Source: CAYNYF01 sp964401385 (GTDB lineage: Bacteria > Planctomycetota > Phycisphaerae > SM23-33). Taken from it: 42,791 bases of DNA. The stretch is taken from positions 1-42,791 of the forward strand of contig CAYNYF010000032.1 of the NCBI GenBank assembly GCA_964401385.1, read 5' to 3'. The notes under the pieces are model-generated. The model did not search any database and had not been told where the DNA came from. It worked only from the letters and a program-made list of their open reading frames with translations. A program made the position numbers and the translations under genes. This document shows positions 33,568 through 41,486 of this stretch, in pieces (position 1 is the first letter of the stretch; every line of letters begins with the position of its first letter).

Positions 33568-35448
33568 ATTCTTCTCCAGCCATCTTCCCAGCCACAGCAG
33601 GGCCCAGAGCCGATGGCGGTGATCGGCCCGCTGGGAGACGTGCTCGTCGATGAGCCGCTCCATAGCCGTCGGCACCAGCCAGCCGCGGGCCACCAACGGG
33701 CCTTCCAGCAGCGTCTGCCGCAGCAGCCCCAGCAGCTCCTCCCGCAGCCAACGGTCGATGGGCACGCCGAAGCCGGTCTTCCGGCGGTTGAGGGTCCCTC
33801 GCGGCAGCAGGTCGCCGAAGGTGTCCCGGAGGATGGCCTTTCCCGCCCGCCCGCGGAGCTTGCAGGCGACCGGCAGCGACAGCCCCAGGGCCACCACCTC
33901 GTGGTCCAGCAGCGGCGCCCGCAGCTCCAGCGAGCTGGCCATGGAGGCGATGTCGGACTTGACCAGCAGGTCGTCGGGCAGGTACGTCAGTAGGTCGTGC
34001 TGCTGGGCGTAGGCCACCTCGTCTTCGAAGTCTCCCTGCTCGTAGAGTTGGCAGAACCACTCGCGCGGCGAGTCGGGCTCGGCGGCGGCGGCGAAGTCCG
34101 GCTGCATGATCGCCTTCAGCGCGGCCGGGGGAAACAGGCGGCGGTAGGTGAAGTACTGCATTGGCGGCACCTCGTCCAGCCCGGCGGCGAACCGCACCAG
34201 CCGCGCCGCCCGCGAGCGCTCGTCGGCCGGGGCGAAAAGACTCGCCCCCGCGGCCGCCAGTTTCGTCAGCGCCCACTTCGTCGGGCCCATCGTCTCGGCC
34301 AGCCGCATCGCCCGGTACCGCTCGTAGCCGCCGAAGCCCTCGTCGCCGCCGTCGCCGGTCAGAGCCACGGTGACGTGCTCGCGGGCGGCCCGGCAGATCA
34401 GGTACGTCGGCAGCGCCGAGGAGTCGGCGAACGGCTCGTCGTATTGGTCCACCAGCTTGTCCAGCAGCTCGGGCGCGTCGGTCGGGGCGATTACAAGCTC
34501 GTGATGATCCGTGCCCAGGTGGGCGGCGACCGCGGCCGCGAACGGGCGCTCGTCAAAGCCGCCCTCGGCGAAGCCGGCGGTGAAGGTCTTCACCCCGCCG
34601 GCTTTCCCCGCCGCCCGGCACATCAGCGCCACCACGATGGACGAGTCCACCCCGCCGCTGAGCAGCGCCCCCAGCGGCACGTCGGAGACCATGTGCTTGG
34701 CCACCGCCCGCCGGAGGCAATCGCGCACCAGCGCGACCGGCTCCACGCCGCTTGCGTCCATGGGGCGGTCCGGCAGTTGCCAGTATCGCCGCGGCCGCAG
34801 CGACGCCCCGGCCACCTTGAGGGCGTGGGCCGGCGGCAGCTTGAGGATGCCGCCCCAGATGCTCCACGGGGCGGGCACGTAGCCCAGCGTGAGATAGAAG
34901 GCGACGGCTTTGGGGTCGACCTCGGCCGATACGCCCGGGTGGGCCAGCAGGGCCTTGGCCTCGGAGCCGAACACGACTCGGTCGGCCAGCGCGACGTACC
35001 ACAGCGGCTTCTGGCCCAGCCGGTCGCGGGCGGCGAACAGCTCGCCGCGGCGGGCGTCGTAGATGACGAAGGCGAACATGCCTTCCAGCTCGGCGAGCAT
35101 TTCCTCCCCGTGCCGCTGCCACAGCTCCAGCAGCACTTCGGCCTCACCGCGAGTCCGGAAGCTGGCCCCCTCGGCCGACAGCCGCTGGCGCAGCTCGCGG
35201 AAGTTGTAGATCTCCCCGTTGAAGGCCACGGCCGCGGACGCGTCGGGCGCGACCATCGGCTGCCGCGACAGCGGCTGGTCGATCACCGCCGGCCGCCGGA
35301 ATCCGATGGCGCAGCGCCCGTCGTCGCTGACGAAGTTTCCGGTCTGGTCCGGCCCGCGGTGGGTGAGCCGCTCGGCCATGGCGTCGGCCACGGCCGGATC
35401 GGCCTTGCCGCTGCCGGTAAAGACGATCTCGCCGGCGAAGCCGCACAT
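33562..35448 (-). CDS. asnB: Asparagine synthase (glutamine-hydrolysing)
   Basis: A 628-residue enzyme that makes Asn, or amidates another carboxylate, using Gln and ATP. The N-terminal class II amidotransferase starts MCGFAGEI with Cys2 as nucleophile; THRGPDQTG and FNGEIYNFRELR are also typical. The synthetase domain has the PP-loop LLSGGVDSSIVV near residue 265, VALTGDGGDEGFGGYERYR and LRAPLLDHEVV. The length matches the bacterial AsnB family. The ATG at 35448 is fixed by the need for Cys at position 2; no good ribosome site precedes it. Relatives occur in polysaccharide and exosortase gene clusters, but no such genes are near it. The 3' end overlaps the short tandem repeat. Confidence 0.93.
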   Translation of the reverse strand: MCGFAGEIVFTGSGKADPAVADAMAERLTHRGPDQTGNFVSDDGRCAIGFRRPAVIDQPLSRQPMVAPDASAAVAFNGEIYNFRELRQRLSAEGASFRTRGEAEVLLELWQRHGEEMLAELEGMFAFVIYDARRGELFAARDRLGQKPLWYVALADRVVFGSEAKALLAHPGVSAEVDPKAVAFYLTLGYVPAPWSIWGGILKLPPAHALKVAGASLRPRRYWQLPDRPMDASGVEPVALVRDCLRRAVAKHMVSDVPLGALLSGGVDSSIVVALMCRAAGKAGGVKTFTAGFAEGGFDERPFAAAVAAHLGTDHHELVIAPTDAPELLDKLVDQYDEPFADSSALPTYLICRAAREHVTVALTGDGGDEGFGGYERYRAMRLAETMGPTKWALTKLAAAGASLFAPADERSRAARLVRFAAGLDEVPPMQYFTYRRLFPPAALKAIMQPDFAAAAEPDSPREWFCQLYEQGDFEDEVAYAQQHDLLTYLPDDLLVKSDIASMASSLELRAPLLDHEVVALGLSLPVACKLRGRAGKAILRDTFGDLLPRGTLNRRKTGFGVPIDRWLREELLGLLRQTLLEGPLVARGWLVPTAMERLIDEHVSQRADHRHRLWALLWLGRWLEKNS

Positions 35449-35513
35449 GAAGCGGCATTGTATCCGTCCGGGTGGGAGTGTTCCAACGTCCCGGCGGCCC
35501 GGCGGGCGGATTC

Positions 35514-35957
35514 TCACGGCCGGGTCAGCGCCGCGATCCGCCCGGCCAACTCGGCGTCGGACAGGATCGCCTCCACCACCAAGTCCTGCGTGCAGCGGAG
35601 CAGCCCGCGCCCGTCCCGGCGGGGCACGTCCAGCTCGTTGTCGTCCGCCAGCGAGCTGACCGCCGCCGCCCACAGTCGATGCGCCCGCCCCAGCCGCGCC
35701 GGCAGCGAGCCGGCGTCCTTGTCCGGCGCCACCCCCGCCCGGGCGGAGGGAAACGCCGCCGCCAGCATCGCCAGCTTCCCCTCGATGGCGCCCTCCAGCA
35801 GCGCCCGCGCCTCGGCGGGGAAGTATGGGTGCCCCGGCGAGTGGGCCCGCTGCCCGCCCGCCGCCTCGGCGGCGGCGGCCAGCCGTTCAAAGGCCAGCCG
35901 GCAAATCTCCTGGAGGATCTCAAGACGCCAGAACCCGAATTGCGCCCTCGTCATCAT
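35514..35957 (-). CDS. Hypothetical alpha-helical protein (147 aa)
   Basis: Not recognised. The sequence is mostly helical and Ala-rich with no signal peptide or membrane segment. It begins MMTRAQFGFWRLEILQEICRL and contains a HSPGHPYFPAEARALLEGAI stretch. Two adjacent ATG codons (35957, 35954) follow AAAGGAGG; spacing slightly favours the second. It lies 65 bases upstream of the asparagine synthetase gene on the same strand, so a shared transcript is possible. Confidence 0.6.
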   Translation of the reverse strand: MMTRAQFGFWRLEILQEICRLAFERLAAAAEAAGGQRAHSPGHPYFPAEARALLEGAIEGKLAMLAAAFPSARAGVAPDKDAGSLPARLGRAHRLWAAAVSSLADDNELDVPRRDGRGLLRCTQDLVVEAILSDAELAGRIAALTRP

Positions 35958-36269
35958 CCTGCCTCCTTTCCTCGCGGCAAAAACGGCAAAGTTGACCTTC
36001 CCCCAGCATCTGCCGGGAGCCTGCTTCGATGACGTGCCGGGCTGCATCGCCCGTGCGGCCAAGCTCGGTTATGCAGCCCCGCCGGCGGCGACGCCAGCGC
36101 CCAAGTCCTCCAAACCCGATGGAAATGACCGCTCCGGGGTCAGTTATGGTATTGACGTGAACCTGGGTTGCGCTGTAATGACAGGTAAGGTCGGGCCCAA
36201 TGGCAGTGTGGCCATTACGTGCAAAAGGGGTAAGGGAGGTGGCGTGATTATTTTTTTGGGGTTAGCGAA
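35958..36269. other. Intergenic region with a candidate promoter
   Basis: About 310 bases between divergent genes. The half nearer 36150-36220 is AT-richer and holds a promoter-like pair and a short palindrome (listed separately). The rest contains nothing I can support. Confidence 0.4.
36152..36181 (+). promoter_or_regulatory. Candidate promoter of the 176-aa hypothetical gene
   Basis: TTGACG, 18 bases, then TAATGA. The -10 lies 88 bases before the ATG at 36270. A palindrome, AATGGC-N6-GCCATT (36199-36216), lies just downstream of the expected start point and could be an operator. Confidence 0.4.
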
Positions 36270-36800
36270 ATGGCAGGGAACCCAGATGGACGCTTACGAG
36301 TAGAGTTGGGGCAGGTCCGCGTCGGCGCGAAAGACGCGGTGCTGGTTCAGAAGGCCAAGATCCGGTTGACCCGATGGTTCGAGCGCGAGCCGACCGATTC
36401 GGACAACCGCTACCGGCCGAATCGACTGGGGGTGCTGCTGTCCCCGGGGAAGTTCTGCGCCTGGGCCATCCGGTATGTGATCGTCCGCGCCGAGCACGGA
36501 CACAAAGGTTGGCCGGGGCGGGTGCTCGTGCCGGACCTCCGGGCCGGAATGTTCAAGCAGCGCAAGGTGGTCGTGGGGGTCTGTCGCGTTCACCCGGGCG
36601 AGGCAAAGGCCTTTCGCCAGGCCTGCCTGAGCTTCCTGGAAGACCTGTGCCATGAGGACGAGGATCTCACCCAGTCGAAGTTCCTGACCCTGGCGGTGGT
36701 GGGCTTTTCCGAGTGTGTCAAGGACACGCCGGCGCTGCACAACCTGCCCATTCCGCCGTGGTCGGCCCCGTCGCTGTTCCGGGAGCTGCCCACCGGCTAG
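36270..36800 (+). CDS. Hypothetical cytoplasmic protein (176 aa)
   Basis: Not recognised. It has a basic N-terminal half (VRVGAKDAVLVQKAKIRL, then REPTDSDNRYRPNRLGVLL) and a mixed alpha/beta C-terminal half with DLCHEDEDLTQSKFLTLAVV. No signal peptide, membrane helix or cysteine cluster is seen. Coding bias fits its neighbours. The ATG at 36270 has only a weak GGGG upstream. It is followed by a dUTPase gene with its own promoter. Confidence 0.55.
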   Translation: MAGNPDGRLRVELGQVRVGAKDAVLVQKAKIRLTRWFEREPTDSDNRYRPNRLGVLLSPGKFCAWAIRYVIVRAEHGHKGWPGRVLVPDLRAGMFKQRKVVVGVCRVHPGEAKAFRQACLSFLEDLCHEDEDLTQSKFLTLAVVGFSECVKDTPALHNLPIPPWSAPSLFRELPTG

Positions 36801-36849
36801 CCGTCGCCGGGCAGGTCGTCCATTTCCGGGCCTCTCGTCCGGCTCGTGC

Positions 36850-36877
36850 TTGTCCGGGCGGGGTGAGTCGCTATGAT
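36850..36877 (+). promoter_or_regulatory. Promoter of the dUTPase-like gene
   Basis: TTGTCC, 16 bases, then TATGAT, ending 48 bases before the ATG. The layout is nearly the same as for the cstA promoter. Confidence 0.45.
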
Positions 36878-36925
36878 ACGGCCGGGACGGTACGTCGTGG
36901 TGAGCATGCAGGCGGGAGGCGCGGA

Positions 36926-37399
36926 ATGGACGTGAAGATCAATTCGCTGGAGGACATCTGGCCGCAGCAGGCGGCGCTGAATGCCAGGGCGGGCTTCGAC
37001 ACCCAGGCGCTGGGCGAGGCCCTCGCCCGGGCCGAGCGCGGCGGCAAGCTGGACGAGGGCGGACCCGTGCGCCTGGAGGTCGGCAGGGCGCTGAAGAACT
37101 ATCTCGACGCCCTGGCCGACGAGTGCCACGAGCTCCAGGCGACCCTGGCGTGGAAGCATTGGTACCGCGAGGCCCGCGAGGGCCGGCAGTACGAATTGCA
37201 GGACCTCCAGAACGCCCGCGTCGAGGCCACGGACATGCTGTTCTTCTGGGTGAGCATCTGCCAGTTGCTGGGGCTGGCGCCAGCCGACGTCTACCGGCTG
37301 TACCAAAAGAAGCTCGACATCAACCACCGCCGGCAGGACCAGAAGCGCTCCCAGGCCGAGCACGCCGACCACGAGGACGAAAACCGGGCGGTCGTCTGA
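36926..37399 (+). CDS. Dimeric dUTPase / MazG-like all-alpha NTP pyrophosphatase
   Basis: A 157-residue all-helical enzyme predicted to hydrolyse dUTP (or another NTP) to the monophosphate and pyrophosphate, keeping uracil out of DNA. The metal-binding ExxE...ExxD pattern is present as DECHELQATLAWKHW near residues 71-85 and RVEATDMLFFWVS near 100-112. The length and layout fit the dimeric dUTPase group rather than the trimeric Dut. The ATG has GGGAGG 7 bases upstream. It is convergent with pyrE, 3 bases apart, so two nucleotide-metabolism genes meet tail to tail. Confidence 0.82.
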   Translation: MDVKINSLEDIWPQQAALNARAGFDTQALGEALARAERGGKLDEGGPVRLEVGRALKNYLDALADECHELQATLAWKHWYREAREGRQYELQDLQNARVEATDMLFFWVSICQLLGLAPADVYRLYQKKLDINHRRQDQKRSQAEHADHEDENRAVV

Positions 37400-37402
37400 T
37401 TC

Positions 37403-37927
37403 TCAGTGGATTCCCAGGTCCTCGGCGCTGAGGACGGCCTGGAACTCATAGCCGGCGGCCTCGACGTTCTCGCGCGCCCCCTCCATGCGGTCGATGGCGA
37501 AGACGATGCGGGTGATCTCGGCGCCGGCGTCGGCGAGGGTCTTGGCGGCGGCCAGGGCGGCCCCGGCCGTGGTGCCGACATCCTCGACCAGCAGCACCTT
37601 CCTGCCGGCAACGTCCGCTCCCTCGATCAGCTTGGCGGTGCCGTGGTCCTTCCTGCCCTTGCGGACGATGGTGAACGGTTTGCCCGTGGCCAGGGAGGTC
37701 GCCGCCGCCAGCGAGACCGCCCCCAGCTCGGCCCCGGCCACGACGTCGGCGTCCTCGGCGAGCCGGCCCATCCGCCGGCCAAGCTCGGACAGGATGTCCG
37801 GGCGGCTCTCGAAGAGGTACTTGTCCAGGTAGTACTTGCTGCGTTTTCCGCTGCGAAGGACGAAATCACCTTTCAGGTAGGCGACCTGCTTGATCCGGGC
37901 GGCCAACTGCTCGGTGGTCATCGCCAT
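37403..37927 (-). CDS. pyrE: Orotate phosphoribosyltransferase
   Basis: A 174-residue enzyme that joins orotate to PRPP to give OMP in pyrimidine synthesis. The N-terminal hood (LKGDFVLRSGKRSKYYLDKY) carries the usual FxLxSG segment. Catalytic-loop residues appear in VRKGRKDHGTAKLIEG, and the PRPP-binding motif is VLLVEDVGTTAGAAL near residues 115-129. The length fits short bacterial PyrE. The ATG at 37927 has GAGGAG upstream; a second ATG two codons on is possible. The gene is divergent from the signal peptidase gene. A TTGACG on the minus strand (37973-37978) may belong to its promoter, though the -10 is poor. Confidence 0.88.
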   Translation of the reverse strand: MAMTTEQLAARIKQVAYLKGDFVLRSGKRSKYYLDKYLFESRPDILSELGRRMGRLAEDADVVAGAELGAVSLAAATSLATGKPFTIVRKGRKDHGTAKLIEGADVAGRKVLLVEDVGTTAGAALAAAKTLADAGAEITRIVFAIDRMEGARENVEAAGYEFQAVLSAEDLGIH

Positions 37928-38036
37928 TCTCTTCACTCCTCGCCTGCTGGAAGTATCACACCGGCGCGACGGCGTCAACGTTGCAGGCCGCGGCCTCCGC
38001 TTGACCGGCGCGCGGCGGGGAGGGAAAGTTTGCCCT

Positions 38037-38065
38037 TTGCAGAACCGCGCCGACGCCGGTAATGT
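38037..38065 (+). promoter_or_regulatory. Candidate promoter of the signal peptidase gene
   Basis: TTGCAG, 17 bases, then TAATGT, 21 bases before the ATG at 38087. The implied leader is short and holds no ribosome site. Confidence 0.35.
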
Positions 38066-38086
38066 ATTACACTTTATCAAACGACT

Positions 38087-39742
38087 ATGCCCGCATCCCA
38101 ACAGGACGCCGCAGGCCGGAAACACCTGGCATCGCTCCGCGAGACGGTCGAGAGCATTTGGATCGCGATCGTCCTGGCCTTTGTGCTGCGCTCGTTCGTG
38201 CTGGAGGCCTTCGTCATTCCCACCGGCTCGATGGCGCCGAGGCTGATGGGCCAGCACTGGCAGTTCGAGTGCCCCGCGTGCGGATATCACTACGCCTACG
38301 GCATTCCCAGGAATCCCCAAGGCGAGGCGCCGAGGCTCTCGGCGGCGGTGCGGCAGCCGCGCGCGGGGCCGGCGGTGTGCCCGAACTGCGGCCATCAGAA
38401 AGGCTTCGGACGGGAGTGGGCCTACTTCGGAGACCGGGTGCTGGTGCTGAAGTACCTGTACCGTTTCCGCCCGCCGGCCCCCTGGGACGTCGTGGTCTTC
38501 AAGAACCCGCAGGACAACGAGCAGAACTACATCAAGCGGCTCATCGGCCTGCCGGGCCAGCAGATCGAGATCGTGCACGGCGACGTGTTCTACCGCGACG
38601 GCAAGGACTTCAACGGCGATGACGTCATCGACGAGAAAGACTTCGAGCACAAGCGGGCCGCCGTTGAATGCCCGTTGCAAATCCTGCGAAAGCCGGCCAG
38701 GACCCAGCGGGTGATGTGGCAGGTGATCTTCGACAACGACTATCAGCCGGACCCCGCGGTGTACACCTCCCGCGACGGCCGGCCGTGGGAGACGCCCTGG
38801 CGGAAGCACCGCCAGGCCGAGGCGTGGGATCTTACCGGCGACGGCGGGCGGGTCTTTCACTTTGCCGGCCCGGACGAGGAGGCGGAGCTGCGATTCGTCG
38901 CCGACCGACGGCGGTTCTGCCCCCACTACGCCTACAACCAGCCGTCCGAGAGGCCGGCGTACGACGAGAAGACGGACATCAACTCCGACCTGAAGCTGTC
39001 TTTCACGTTCACCCCCGAGACCCCCCGGGCAGAGGTGGGTCTGCACCTGAGCAGTTTTGCCCACCACTTTCGGGCGTGGCTGTCGGCCGACGGCGGCTAC
39101 CGGCTGGAGCACGGCCTGGACGATGGCGCCGGACAGATCCGGTGGGACGATGCCCCCTGGGGCGCCGGCCGGCGGGAGCCGCTGCGGGTCGGCCACGGCT
39201 GTCCGGTGGCTTTGATACACGTCGATCACCGCGTGGCCCTGTGGGTCGACGGCAAGGAGGTGCTGCACAGCCCCGACCGGCTGTATCAGGTAGACCGCGA
39301 GGAGATCCTCGGCGCCGTCCTGCGGGGGGTGCCGACGCCGATGGTGGCCATCCTCGCCTCCGGCGGGCCGGCGCGGCTTTCCCACGTCCGCCTCATGCGG
39401 GACGTCTATTACACCTGCCCGACCATCCACGACGACGGGCACGACACCCGCAGGAAAGGCTGGGGCACCACCGGCAATCCCATGGTCCTGAGGAAGTTCC
39501 TGCACAAGGTAGACCTGGACGAGTTCTTCGTCTTGGGAGACAACAGCCCCTCCAGCAAGGACTCGCGGATGTGGGGCCACCACGCCGACACGCTGCACGC
39601 CGGCTATCGCGACGGGACCGTCCCCCGATACAACATGATCGGCAAGGCGTTCTTCGTATACTGGCCGGGAGGCTATCGCCTGCCGCTGCTGAAGGGTCTG
39701 CCCATCGTTCCCAATGTGGGAAGGATGCGGCTGATACGCTAA
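38087..39742 (+). CDS. lepB: Signal peptidase I with zinc-ribbon and large beta-domain insertions
   Basis: A 551-residue membrane protease that removes signal peptides outside the inner membrane. One N-terminal helix (SIWIAIVLAFVLRSFVLEAF) precedes the nucleophile Ser48 in IPTGSMAP. The general base is Lys150 in NYIKRLIGLPG, and the conserved FVLGDNSPSSKDSR lies near 481-494. Two parts are unusual. A CPAC...CPNC zinc-ribbon pattern (C62, C65, C98, C101) sits between Ser and Lys. About 300 residues of beta-rich sequence, which looks like a lectin/LamG-type domain, lie between the Lys region and the GDN box. E. coli LepB has 324 residues. No clear ribosome site precedes the ATG. Confidence 0.88.
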   Translation: MPASQQDAAGRKHLASLRETVESIWIAIVLAFVLRSFVLEAFVIPTGSMAPRLMGQHWQFECPACGYHYAYGIPRNPQGEAPRLSAAVRQPRAGPAVCPNCGHQKGFGREWAYFGDRVLVLKYLYRFRPPAPWDVVVFKNPQDNEQNYIKRLIGLPGQQIEIVHGDVFYRDGKDFNGDDVIDEKDFEHKRAAVECPLQILRKPARTQRVMWQVIFDNDYQPDPAVYTSRDGRPWETPWRKHRQAEAWDLTGDGGRVFHFAGPDEEAELRFVADRRRFCPHYAYNQPSERPAYDEKTDINSDLKLSFTFTPETPRAEVGLHLSSFAHHFRAWLSADGGYRLEHGLDDGAGQIRWDDAPWGAGRREPLRVGHGCPVALIHVDHRVALWVDGKEVLHSPDRLYQVDREEILGAVLRGVPTPMVAILASGGPARLSHVRLMRDVYYTCPTIHDDGHDTRRKGWGTTGNPMVLRKFLHKVDLDEFFVLGDNSPSSKDSRMWGHHADTLHAGYRDGTVPRYNMIGKAFFVYWPGGYRLPLLKGLPIVPNVGRMRLIR

Positions 39743-40096
39743 GTCGACGCGTCCGCCATAGGGCGAAGACCCGAAGCGCGGGCCGCCGCCGTCATAGAGT
39801 TATTCACATTCGTGTCCGAGGTGATCGCGGCATGGGATTTGCTGGCGGCCCCCGGGTTGCCACTGGCCCCCGGCGGGCGCCGCCAAGTGGACCCGGCCGA
39901 ACCGGAGCCGGGTCGGTTCGTAAGTTGTTGCCGGCCATGCACTTTAGGAAAGGATCTTCAGAATTCCTAAGGTTTTCGGGCCTGGAGGCCCGACCGGGCG
40001 AGAAGAGCACGCTTTTCGGCGGGCACGTCGAGGCATGCCCAAGCCCGGACAGGAGCGTGTTTTGCACAGGTTGTGCACAGGCGCGAAACGAATGCA
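39743..40096. other. Intergenic region upstream of lptB with DnaA-box-like sites and hairpins
   Basis: About 350 bases. It contains TTATTCACA (39800-39808) and TTTTGCACA (40060-40068), which both fit the TTWTNCACA DnaA-box pattern, and TTGTGCACA (40071-40079) with one mismatch. It also has the inverted repeats TTAGGAA-N13-TTCCTAA (39944-39970) and TCGGGCCT-GG-AGGCCCGA (39976-39993). There is no gene. With no dnaA or dnaN nearby I do not call an origin. Confidence 0.45.
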
Positions 40097-40870
40097 ATGA
40101 TCCTACTGGAAACAAAAAAGCTGATAAAGAAGTACTCCGGGCGGGCCGTCGTCGACAACCTCAGCCTGCGCGTGCTCCAGGGCGAGATCGTCGGGCTGCT
40201 GGGACGCAACGGCGCCGGCAAGACCACCACTTTCCGCATGATCATCGGTATGATCGCGCCCAACCGGGGGCAGGTCCTCTTCGACGGCGTGGACGTCACC
40301 AGGATGCCGATGTTCAAGCGCGCCCGTCGCGGCATCGGTTATCTCTCCCAGGAGCCCAGCATCTTTCAGCGGCTGACGGTGCGGCAGAACCTATTGGCCG
40401 TTCTGGAGACCATGAGCCTGGCCCGCCGCGTCCAGCGCCAGCGGGCCGACGCCCTGCTGGAGCAGTTCGGCCTGCTGGAGCTGACCGATCAGGAGGCCCG
40501 CACGCTCTCGGGCGGTGAGCGGAGGAAGCTGGAGATCGCCCGGGCACTGGTGACCAATCCCACCATGATCCTCCTGGACGAGCCCTTCTCCGGGGTGGAC
40601 CCGATCGCCGTGGAGGACCTCCAGCGGGAGATTCAGGGCCTGAAGGACCGCGGCATCAGCATCCTACTGACCGACCACAACGTGCGGGAGACGCTCAGCG
40701 TCACCGACCGCTCCTACATCATCGACGATGGAAAGGTCCTGCGCGAGGGCGCCCCGCGCGACCTGATCAACGACGACCTGGTCCGGCGGACGTACCTGGG
40801 CCACAGCTTCCGCGGCGACGAGTTCGACCACCAGGACGTCCCCCGCCCCCGGCTTGGCGCCGGCGGCTAA
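40097..40870 (+). CDS. lptB: LPS export ABC transporter ATP-binding protein LptB
   Basis: A 257-residue ATPase that powers extraction of lipopolysaccharide by LptFG. The Walker A GRNGAGKT is at 36-43, the Q-loop in YLSQEPSIFQRLTV, the signature LSGGERRK, Walker B MILLDEPFSGVDP and the H-loop LLTDHNV. The phrase GYLSQEPSIFQ and the FSGVDPIAV context are typical of LptB rather than of amino-acid importers. The ATG at 40097 starts where the family does; an upstream in-frame GTG (40073) is possible. No strong ribosome site is seen. Other lpt genes are not in the window. It supports a diderm envelope. Confidence 0.9.
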   Translation: MILLETKKLIKKYSGRAVVDNLSLRVLQGEIVGLLGRNGAGKTTTFRMIIGMIAPNRGQVLFDGVDVTRMPMFKRARRGIGYLSQEPSIFQRLTVRQNLLAVLETMSLARRVQRQRADALLEQFGLLELTDQEARTLSGGERRKLEIARALVTNPTMILLDEPFSGVDPIAVEDLQREIQGLKDRGISILLTDHNVRETLSVTDRSYIIDDGKVLREGAPRDLINDDLVRRTYLGHSFRGDEFDHQDVPRPRLGAGG

Positions 40871-40922
40871 CGGAGCGTCACGATTGAATCCGCCGCCGGC
40901 AGAGAACTTCTCGTCGGTTCGA

Positions 40923-40982
40923 CACAGAGACGCAGAGGAACAGAGATCCAGCCTAAGCTTTTCTGAACTCTAAGTCTCTGTG
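40923..40982. repeat. Imperfect inverted repeat between convergent genes
   Basis: CACAGAGACGCAGAG (40923-40937) pairs with CTCTAAGTCTCTGTG (40968-40982) at 13 of 15 positions. It lies between lptB and the small lipoprotein gene, and could end both transcripts or be a relic of a dispersed repeat. Confidence 0.5.
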
Positions 40983-41028
40983 CTTCTGTCTCGCCCGCCT
41001 CCACTCACACCTTCAACGTTGGCGGAGC

Positions 41029-41463
41029 CTAATCGATCATTTCCTTGAGCTGCTGGTAGTCCTTGTCCAGCTTGTCGAAGGCGGCGCGAATCTCCTCGGG
41101 CTTGACGCCTTTCTTGGGCGTGGCCTTGGATTTGGACAAGTCGGCTTTCGAGCAGACCTGTTCCTCGAAGGCCTTTTGGATCGCCTCCAGCTTGGCCCGG
41201 ACCTCGTCTTTGTTGGCCTTGTTGTAGTCCTTGTCAAGCCGGTTGAGTGTTTGGGTCATCGCGCGGTCCAGCGTCCGCAGCAGGTTCCAGTTGGGGCTGG
41301 GCGACTGAAGCGTCTGGCGCACGTTGTCCCAGATGTCGTGCTGCCGGTCCAGCAAGTAACTGGCCGTGCTCTTGGCCTCCTTCCCGCCCTTGCAGCCGGC
41401 AAAGCCCAGCAGCAGCGCCGCGGCGGCGGCGACAAGCCCGACGTGCAACATCGCCCGCATCAT
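41029..41463 (-). CDS. Small lipoprotein with helical, charged C-terminus
   Basis: About 144 residues. The N-terminus has a hydrophobic stretch ending in a lipobox (LLGFAGC), then a charged helical region with heptad-like spacing (LDKDYNKANKDEVRAKLEAI and FDKLDKDYQQLKEM), which may form a coiled coil. One further Cys lies in the mature part. It is exported and lipid-anchored; its function is unknown. Start choice is among GTG 41466, ATG 41463 and ATG 41460, all just after AAGGGG. It lies 23 bases behind the prepilin-like gene on the same strand, so the two probably share a transcript. Confidence 0.72.
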   Translation of the reverse strand: MMRAMLHVGLVAAAAALLLGFAGCKGGKEAKSTASYLLDRQHDIWDNVRQTLQSPSPNWNLLRTLDRAMTQTLNRLDKDYNKANKDEVRAKLEAIQKAFEEQVCSKADLSKSKATPKKGVKPEEIRAAFDKLDKDYQQLKEMID

Positions 41464-41486
41464 CACGCCCCTTCAGTCTGCGCGGC

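Noticed and set aside
35449..35673. N-terminal extension of asparagine synthetase
   Set aside because: The frame is open upstream, but the amidotransferase needs Cys at position 2, and the extra residues are Gly/Arg-rich noise.
39800..40079. Chromosomal replication origin
   Set aside because: Only two or three DnaA-like boxes, no AT-rich unwinding stretch, and no dnaA, dnaN, gidA or parAB gene nearby.
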